Of a DNA stretch of 14,157 nucleotides, positions 12,749 through 14,157 are shown piece after piece. The DNA is from Clostridia bacterium (GTDB lineage Bacteria; Bacillota; DULZ01). A program made the translations under genes and the position numbers. The notes beneath the pieces are model-generated. The model was not told where the DNA came from, made no database searches, and worked only from the letters and a program-made list of their open reading frames with translations. Where the stretch lies: NCBI GenBank assembly GCA_012520135.1, contig JAAYOX010000238.1:1-14157 (forward strand), given 5' to 3'. Each line of letters starts with the position of its first letter. Within the stretch, counting starts at the first letter, position 1.

Positions 12749-14157
12749 CTAAATAAATAACAAACCGATTTTATTGATGATTCCGCCAACCAAAAAGGCA
12801 GTGGCGGTGGTAGACAGAGCAATAGTCACTGCGGTTTTGGTATTGAATTCTTTGGCCAGGATACCGAAGACGGACAGGCAGGGCAGGTACAAGAGAGCTA
12901 CCGTTGCCCCCACAAAGATCTGCAATGAGTTTAAATCCAAGGCCAGTAACGGAGCCGCCGCCATCTCTCGCCGGACAATACCTAATACTAAAGCAATTAC
13001 CGCTTCTTTAGGCAAGCCCAACCAACCGCTGATCAATGGTTCCAAATAGACAGCCAGGAAATCCAATAATCCCGTTTCCTTCAATACGGCCGCAATTACA
13101 ATGGCCAACATCATGGGCAGTTCCGCTTCCACCAAGAAGTGCTTCATCCGGATCCACAGTTTTTTGAAATAGGCTTTACGGCTGGGTAACAGTAAATTTG
13201 GTACTTCCAGAATTAAAGGCTCTAGCTGGCCTTTCAGGATTTTACCCGTGACCAGCGATACAGTCATAAGAATCAAAAGAGCAAGGATAAACATGGCAAC
13301 CAACAGCCACGCAGAGTGACTACCCAATAAACTGATCAAGGCTCCTGTCTGGGAAATACAGGGGATAGCGAAACAAACTGCAGTAGAGATCATCAGTCGC
13401 TCTTTTTTGGTTGTTGCCGTCCTGGAACCGATAATAGCCGGCACCGCACAACCGAAGCCCATCATGATGGTAATTAAACTGCCTCCCTGGAGCCCAATTT
13501 TCCGCATAATATTGTCGAACATAACCCCGGCTCTGGGTAGATACCCGGAATCCTCCAAAAATGAAAAAACCACGTAAAACAAGAACACGTAAGGAAGAAT
13601 GAGAGCTATAATCCATTCAAAACTGATCACAAAAATACCGTATTCACCAATTAATACATTCAGCAGAACACCTTCCGGAATAACAGAAGCAAAGATTCCC
13701 CTGAAAAAAGGAACGATCACTTGGTTCACCAGGGGCAGCAACAAAGCCGCTCTGAGGGCTTTTCCTCCCCCTACAATAACACCCAGGGCCAGTATCATGA
13801 TCCCGATGGAGATAAAAATACCGGGAAAGGGCTTAATCATCTTATCTCCTAATACATCAAGAAAACTCTGTTTTCCACCGGTGATTTGTCTTACTTTCCT
13901 GGTGATCTCCCCTGCTCTCTCCCAGGGATCTCCCACGGATATACGATGTTTACAGGAACCGTCTTCACAACCCGCACAAGCACAGGAACCCTGAATGTTC
14001 TCACCCTCAAGAACCCTGGCCAAGGCTTCTTTCAATTCTGCAAATCCTTCACCTTTAACAGCAATAGTAGGAATAACCGGCGCTCCCAGTTCCTGTTCCA
14101 GCAAAGGCACATTAATTTTCGTGCCGTGTCTTTCGGCCACATCCATCATATTGAGGG
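12749..14157 (-). CDS. feoB: Ferrous iron transporter FeoB, divergent gate (5' end outside the window)
   Basis: FeoB carries Fe(II) through the membrane under control of an N-terminal G domain. The window holds the G4 motif (NMMD, 14152-14141), the G5-like region TIAVKGEGFAEL and the whole membrane part; G1-G3 lie outside. A linker then carries four cysteines, C-x-C-x2-C-x4-C (SCACAGCEDGSC, 13987-13952). The core has LEDSGYLPRAGVMFDNIMR, the gate-1 motif GFGCAVPAIIGSRT and gate-2-like AKEFN. About eight to ten membrane helices are visible. Classical FeoB follows gate 1 with PFMSCxARLPVY; here it reads CFAIPCISQTGALISLL, so metal handling may differ, and Mn(II) or another divalent ion is possible. 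The end is LLFI with TAG. It is probably the first or second gene of the unit after feoA, which would lie beyond the right edge. Confidence 0.92.
   Translation of the reverse strand, partial: LNMMDVAERHGTKINVPLLEQELGAPVIPTIAVKGEGFAELKEALARVLEGENIQGSCACAGCEDGSCKHRISVGDPWERAGEITRKVRQITGGKQSFLDVLGDKMIKPFPGIFISIGIMILALGVIVGGGKALRAALLLPLVNQVIVPFFRGIFASVIPEGVLLNVLIGEYGIFVISFEWIIALILPYVFLFYVVFSFLEDSGYLPRAGVMFDNIMRKIGLQGGSLITIMMGFGCAVPAIIGSRTATTKKERLMISTAVCFAIPCISQTGALISLLGSHSAWLLVAMFILALLILMTVSLVTGKILKGQLEPLILEVPNLLLPSRKAYFKKLWIRMKHFLVEAELPMMLAIVIAAVLKETGLLDFLAVYLEPLISGWLGLPKEAVIALVLGIVRREMAAAPLLALDLNSLQIFVGATVALLYLPCLSVFGILAKEFNTKTAVTIALSTTATAFLVGGIINKIGLLFI

Noticed and set aside
1..14157. CRISPR array, insertion sequence or prophage
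   Set aside because: No regularly spaced identical repeats, no transposase, integrase or phage-like gene on either strand; the palindromic element has no coding capacity.

Overview
This window looks like chromosome from a strictly anaerobic, low- to mid-GC Gram-positive bacterium of the Clostridia, of Desulfotomaculum/Peptococcaceae or Syntrophomonas type. The signs are Bacillota-type ribosome-binding sites with several TTG/GTG starts, a very large two-module acyl-CoA dehydratase activase-like protein, a stalk-domain (copper amine oxidase N-terminal-like) secreted protein, a small double-LysM protein and a FeoB iron transporter. I cannot name the genus.

Left part (1-2004). The tail of an unidentified plus-strand gene converges on a minus-strand LysM gene. 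Upstream of that lies a minus-strand secreted protein with a stalk domain and a long glycine-every-fourth-residue tail. The two minus-strand genes are separated by about 360 gene-free bases. These hold a roughly 240-nt nested palindrome that ends in a Rho-independent terminator and is bounded by a 17-nt perfect direct repeat. A related, partial copy of this sequence recurs at about 7086-7142.

Centre (2005-7081, plus strand). A 1435-residue iron-sulfur protein carries two activase (archerase-type ATPase) copies followed by a DUF2229/dehydratase-like half. It has an operator-like dyad and an extended -10 promoter upstream and a strong terminator downstream. A LysE-family exporter follows with its own likely promoter.

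Next (7164-9983, minus strand). A complete NitT/TauT-type ABC importer is encoded as lipoprotein, permease and ATPase with nearly touching genes. It has a recognisable promoter set in 12/24-bp repeated sequence and a possible shared hairpin terminator facing the LysE gene.

Right part (9997-14157, minus strand). One probable transcription unit runs feoB (5' end outside the window), a nicotianamine-synthase-like SAM enzyme, an LPG-synthase-type membrane protein, pssA, tadA and tRNA-Ser(CGA), followed by a terminator. Two adjacent pairs overlap by 65 and 80 nt.

The most interesting possibilities are the coupling of a divergent FeoB to a nicotianamine-synthase-like enzyme, which could be a metal-handling system; the twin activase with matching cysteine pairs 39 residues apart; and the palindromic repeat family. 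None is proven by sequence alone.
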